Part shown: piece by piece, positions 5,892 through 8,130 of the stretch
How positions within the stretch are numbered: the first letter of the stretch is position 1
Layout of the letters: every line of letters begins with the position of its first letter
Source of the DNA: Candidatus Gastranaerophilales bacterium
GTDB lineage: Bacteria > Cyanobacteriota > Vampirovibrionia > Gastranaerophilales > Gastranaerophilaceae
Direction of reading: 5' to 3'
Assembly (NCBI GenBank): GCA_947624665.1
Contig: CANQLK010000075.1
Coordinates: 1 to 8,130 of the forward strand
DNA length: 8,130 bases
Notes under the pieces: generated by a model
Database searches by the model: none
What the model saw: only the letters and a program-made list of their open reading frames with translations
What the model was told of the DNA's origin: nothing
Translations under genes and position numbers: made by a program

Positions 5892-7460
5892 TTATTTTTT
5901 TATTTCAATTTGTTTTTTTATTTCGGAAAAATCAAGTCTTTTTAGTTCATCATCCGATATGGCTCCACCGTTATTAATAAACTCCTGTTTTGCTTCATCT
6001 TCGCTTTTAAAAGTCATTCCTTTAGAAGTATCAACTTTGTATAATTTTTTTATATATTTTAAATAAGGATAATTCGTGTATATTTTGTTTCTGTACGCAT
6101 TTCCCGTTTTATCTTCCAAATCTTTAGGCATATCGTTTGTATATGTGGGCAAAATATATTCAATATTTCTGTCTGATAAAACTGCTATTTTCCCCTGCGT
6201 AAAATAAAAAACTGAATATTTATCAAGCTTATATAAAGTTTCTCTTATAATCCTTGGAGCAATATTCAAAGAGTTTATGGAACATGTTGAAAATAAAACT
6301 ATTATAATACATATACATATTTTTATAAACGGGTTTATTTTATATGACAATTTATTAAACGTATATCCGAAAATAAATACATCAATCATTAATAAGAACA
6401 TATAGAACATGATTAAAATACCCGGCTGCAATATCCAATATTTAGGGAAAATGTTATAAGGTTCATAATTTTGGTAACTGAATGTTTCGCCTAAAAAATA
6501 CAATGCAGAAAAAAATAATAAAAATCCTGCCAAGGAAATGATTATATATAATGTTATTTTTTTATCTTCGTTTTTATTTTGTATTTTTGGAAAATTTGCT
6601 AATATGAATATCATTATCGGAATCCATAATATAAAGCATTCTTTAAACAATTTTATTAAATAGACATACATAAATCTTAATATTTCACTGAAGGAAAAAT
6701 CCAAAATTAAATGTAAATTATAGCCGTTAACTATTTCAGTAAACCCGGTGTTTGTTATGACTAAAATTCCAATAATGGAGATAAGAATAATTAATAATAA
6801 TAATTGTTTTAAAAGAATAATGTTTTTATTTTTTATACTGTATAAAATAAACGAAAAAATTATTACTAAAAGGACAAAGTTATACATTTCATTGCCGGAT
6901 GCTGCAATCAAGGCAAGTATTGCTGTATAAAACAATCTTTTTTTTGAAATATTATTTTGAATAATGATATCATATAGATTAAGCCATAATAATGCAAAGA
7001 AAGGAATAGGCATAATATAGCCGAAGAAGAAAGCAGAAACTTCAAGACCAAAAGTAAATTGCAATTTTAAAATATAATGTAAAAATACAGCAAAAGTAAA
7101 GATAATACCTATCGGCATATATATATTTCTTTTATTAAATTTATAGAATGGCAGAATCAGCGTGTATGCTAAAATGGCCGTTAGAAATGATTTTATTATT
7201 GATTGCGTGAATGCGGAAAAATTCTGTATGTTTAAATTAAATTTTAAGGGAATTATACCTATAATAATAGATTGAATAACGGATTCAATAAAACGTCCGT
7301 GCAAAAATTTAAAGCTGTTAATAAAATAATCCGGTATATCGTCATTTATGATAACCGCATATTTAAATTTGTGCATAAGAACAAAAACAATAATGAAAAG
7401 AACTAAAATATTCAGCAACGATACAAAATTAATTTTATTAAGTAATTTTTGCATATGCAT
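5892..7460 (-). CDS. Large polytopic membrane protein, GT-C-like glycosyltransferase candidate
   Basis: The 522-residue product has about eleven hydrophobic helices over residues 10-400, then a hydrophilic tail of about 110 residues that is rich in Lys, Asp and Glu. An acidic pair D40-D41 directly after the first helix, in the first outer loop, is placed as in GT-C glycosyltransferases and in DUF6056/GtrII-like proteins ('sDD' proteins), which favours a sugar-transfer role. However, I do not see the Arg-x-Tyr motif found in the protein at 3337, so the assignment is weaker. Translation may start at the ATG at 7460 or at the in-frame ATG two codons later (M3); only a poor AGAAAG stands upstream of the first. 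A TATACT -10-like box lies at 7485-7490 on the minus strand. The gene is convergent with the isomerase and divergent from threonine ammonia-lyase, so it is probably its own transcription unit. Confidence 0.65.
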   Translation of the reverse strand: MHMQKLLNKINFVSLLNILVLFIIVFVLMHKFKYAVIINDDIPDYFINSFKFLHGRFIESVIQSIIIGIIPLKFNLNIQNFSAFTQSIIKSFLTAILAYTLILPFYKFNKRNIYMPIGIIFTFAVFLHYILKLQFTFGLEVSAFFFGYIMPIPFFALLWLNLYDIIIQNNISKKRLFYTAILALIAASGNEMYNFVLLVIIFSFILYSIKNKNIILLKQLLLLIILISIIGILVITNTGFTEIVNGYNLHLILDFSFSEILRFMYVYLIKLFKECFILWIPIMIFILANFPKIQNKNEDKKITLYIIISLAGFLLFFSALYFLGETFSYQNYEPYNIFPKYWILQPGILIMFYMFLLMIDVFIFGYTFNKLSYKINPFIKICICIIIVLFSTCSINSLNIAPRIIRETLYKLDKYSVFYFTQGKIAVLSDRNIEYILPTYTNDMPKDLEDKTGNAYRNKIYTNYPYLKYIKKLYKVDTSKGMTFKSEDEAKQEFINNGGAISDDELKRLDFSEIKKQIEIKK

Positions 7461-7481
7461 CTTTCTGATTTCGTGTGCTTA

Positions 7482-7495
7482 AAAAGTATACTTTT
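7482..7495. promoter_or_regulatory. 14-bp palindrome in divergent promoter region
   Basis: AAAAGTATACTTTT is a perfect palindrome 22 bp upstream of the membrane-protein start and about 90 bp upstream of the threonine ammonia-lyase start. Its right half supplies the TATACT that could be the -10 box (minus strand, 7485-7490), so a bound dimer would block that promoter. Palindromes this long do occur by chance in AT-rich DNA. Confidence 0.3.
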
Positions 7496-7499
7496 ATAT

Positions 7500-7514
7500 T
7501 ATAATAAATATAAT
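7500..7514 (+). promoter_or_regulatory. Two candidate -10 boxes upstream of threonine ammonia-lyase
   Basis: TATAAT occurs at 7500-7505 and again at 7509-7514. Neither has a recognisable -35 element. Either would give a leader of about 65-75 bases before the GTG start, the longest in the window; I see no clear riboswitch or attenuator hairpin in it. Confidence 0.3.
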
Positions 7515-7572
7515 CTTATGTGAAGTAAATAAAGCGGTTAAAATAATGAAGGAACTGTTCATAAAGATAAAA

Positions 7573-7579
7573 AGGGGAG
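7573..7579 (+). promoter_or_regulatory. Shine-Dalgarno deciding the GTG start
   Basis: AGGGGAG lies four bases before GTG at 7584. It selects this GTG, since no in-frame ATG exists near the start of the conserved threonine ammonia-lyase sequence. Confidence 0.7.
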
Positions 7580-7583
7580 AAAA

Positions 7584-8130
7584 GTGCTTAATATAGATAC
7601 GGTTTATGATGCTGCAAAAGTATTAAAGGAGATAGCAAGAAAAACGGATTTGATATTGTCCGATACGCTTTTAGAAGGACATCAGATATATTTAAAATCG
7701 GAAAACCTGCAATTGACGGGTTCATTTAAGTTAAGAGGTGCTTATTATAAAATATCAAAACTGACAAGTGAACAAAAAACAAAGGGAATAATAGCATGTT
7801 CTGCGGGAAATCATGCGCAGGGTGTAGCTTTATCGGCACAAAAAAACGGGATAAAGGCTTCAATATTTATTCCTGCAACAGCACCTATTTCAAAAGTGGA
7901 AGCCACCAGAAAATTCGGAGCCGATATTAAATTAATAGACGGTGTTTATGATGATGCATATAATGCTGCTTGTGAATATCAAAAACAAACGGGCGGTGAA
8001 TTTATTCATCCTTTCAATGATGAGGATGTTATAGCAGGACAAGGCACTATAGGGTTGGAAATATTAGAACAGCTGCCTGAAGTTGAATCGGTTATAGTTC
8101 CGATAGGCGGCGGAGGTTTGATTTCGGGAG
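7584..8130 (+). CDS. ilvA: Threonine ammonia-lyase (threonine dehydratase), N-terminal part, cut by window edge
   Basis: The visible 182 codons encode the PLP-binding catalytic domain of a fold-type II threonine ammonia-lyase, which deaminates L-threonine to 2-oxobutanoate and ammonia. TGSFKLRGA (45-53) contains the PLP-binding lysine K49, preceded by the typical KSENLQ (38-43); SAGNHAQGVA (73-82) binds substrate and cofactor; and the PLP-phosphate loop IGGGGLISG (174-182) is the last thing visible. Start is GTG with a Shine-Dalgarno four bases upstream. The gene runs off the right edge, so it cannot be seen whether the C-terminus carries one ACT domain, as in many catabolic-like or short enzymes of about 400 residues, or the double ACT-like domain of E. 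coli-type biosynthetic IlvA. The symbol is therefore provisional (tdcB is the alternative). It is divergent from the membrane protein at 5892. Confidence 0.93.
   Translation, partial: MLNIDTVYDAAKVLKEIARKTDLILSDTLLEGHQIYLKSENLQLTGSFKLRGAYYKISKLTSEQKTKGIIACSAGNHAQGVALSAQKNGIKASIFIPATAPISKVEATRKFGADIKLIDGVYDDAYNAACEYQKQTGGEFIHPFNDEDVIAGQGTIGLEILEQLPEVESVIVPIGGGGLISG

Noticed and set aside
6748..6930. 60-codon plus-strand frame inside the third membrane-protein gene
   Set aside because: It is antisense to a clear long gene and lacks start signals.
7546..7596. 16-codon frame overlapping the threonine ammonia-lyase start, possible leader peptide
   Set aside because: It is not enriched in Ile, Leu, Val or Thr codons in tandem, no alternative hairpins follow, and it overlaps the gene start, so attenuation is not supported.
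1..8130. tRNA, rRNA, CRISPR array, insertion sequence or prophage parts
   Set aside because: No cloverleaf-like GC-rich segment, regularly spaced repeats, transposase motifs or phage genes were seen on either strand.

Overview
This is an 8.1 kb piece of a very AT-rich bacterial genome. It holds seven protein-coding genes, one of them cut off by the right edge, and no RNA genes, mobile elements or CRISPR arrays that I can see. A KdsD/KpsF-type arabinose-5-phosphate isomerase points to a Gram-negative-type envelope with Kdo-containing glycans. The very low GC, the ferritin, the weak Shine-Dalgarno sites on some genes and the several large GT-C-like membrane proteins would fit a gut Gastranaerophilales (Melainabacteria) genome. 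Other AT-rich diderms, such as Brachyspira, Fusobacteriota, Elusimicrobiota or Campylobacterota, cannot be excluded, so this is a tentative guess.

Layout, left to right: (1) a run of ten G at the extreme left edge; (2) 130-771 (-), an unrecognised two-span membrane protein with a Cys-containing extracytoplasmic domain; (3) a 277-bp gap holding only very short frames, an inverted repeat and a strong promoter; (4) 1049-2596 (+), a GT-C/ArnT-like glycosyltransferase; (5) a perfect bidirectional terminator at 2618-2650; (6) 2677-3186 (-), a bacterial ferritin; (7) 3337-4785 (+), a second GT-C-like glycosyltransferase; (8) 4850-5842 (+), kdsD/kpsF; (9) 5892-7460 (-), a third large polytopic protein with a GT-C-like layout; (10) 7584 to the right edge (+), the first 182 codons of a catabolic or biosynthetic threonine ammonia-lyase starting at GTG.

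The common theme is envelope sugar chemistry. The isomerase makes arabinose-5-phosphate, the precursor of Kdo, while the three multi-span proteins have the layout of enzymes that move sugars from polyprenyl-phosphate donors on the outer face of the inner membrane. The genes lie in short single or two-gene units with alternating strands rather than one polysaccharide operon, and ferritin and threonine ammonia-lyase are housekeeping genes among them. No clear new multi-gene system is visible. The points most worth a second look are the near-leaderless promoter of the first glycosyltransferase, the three divergent GT-C-like proteins close together, the decayed-looking gap at 851-1009, and the unrecognised two-span protein.
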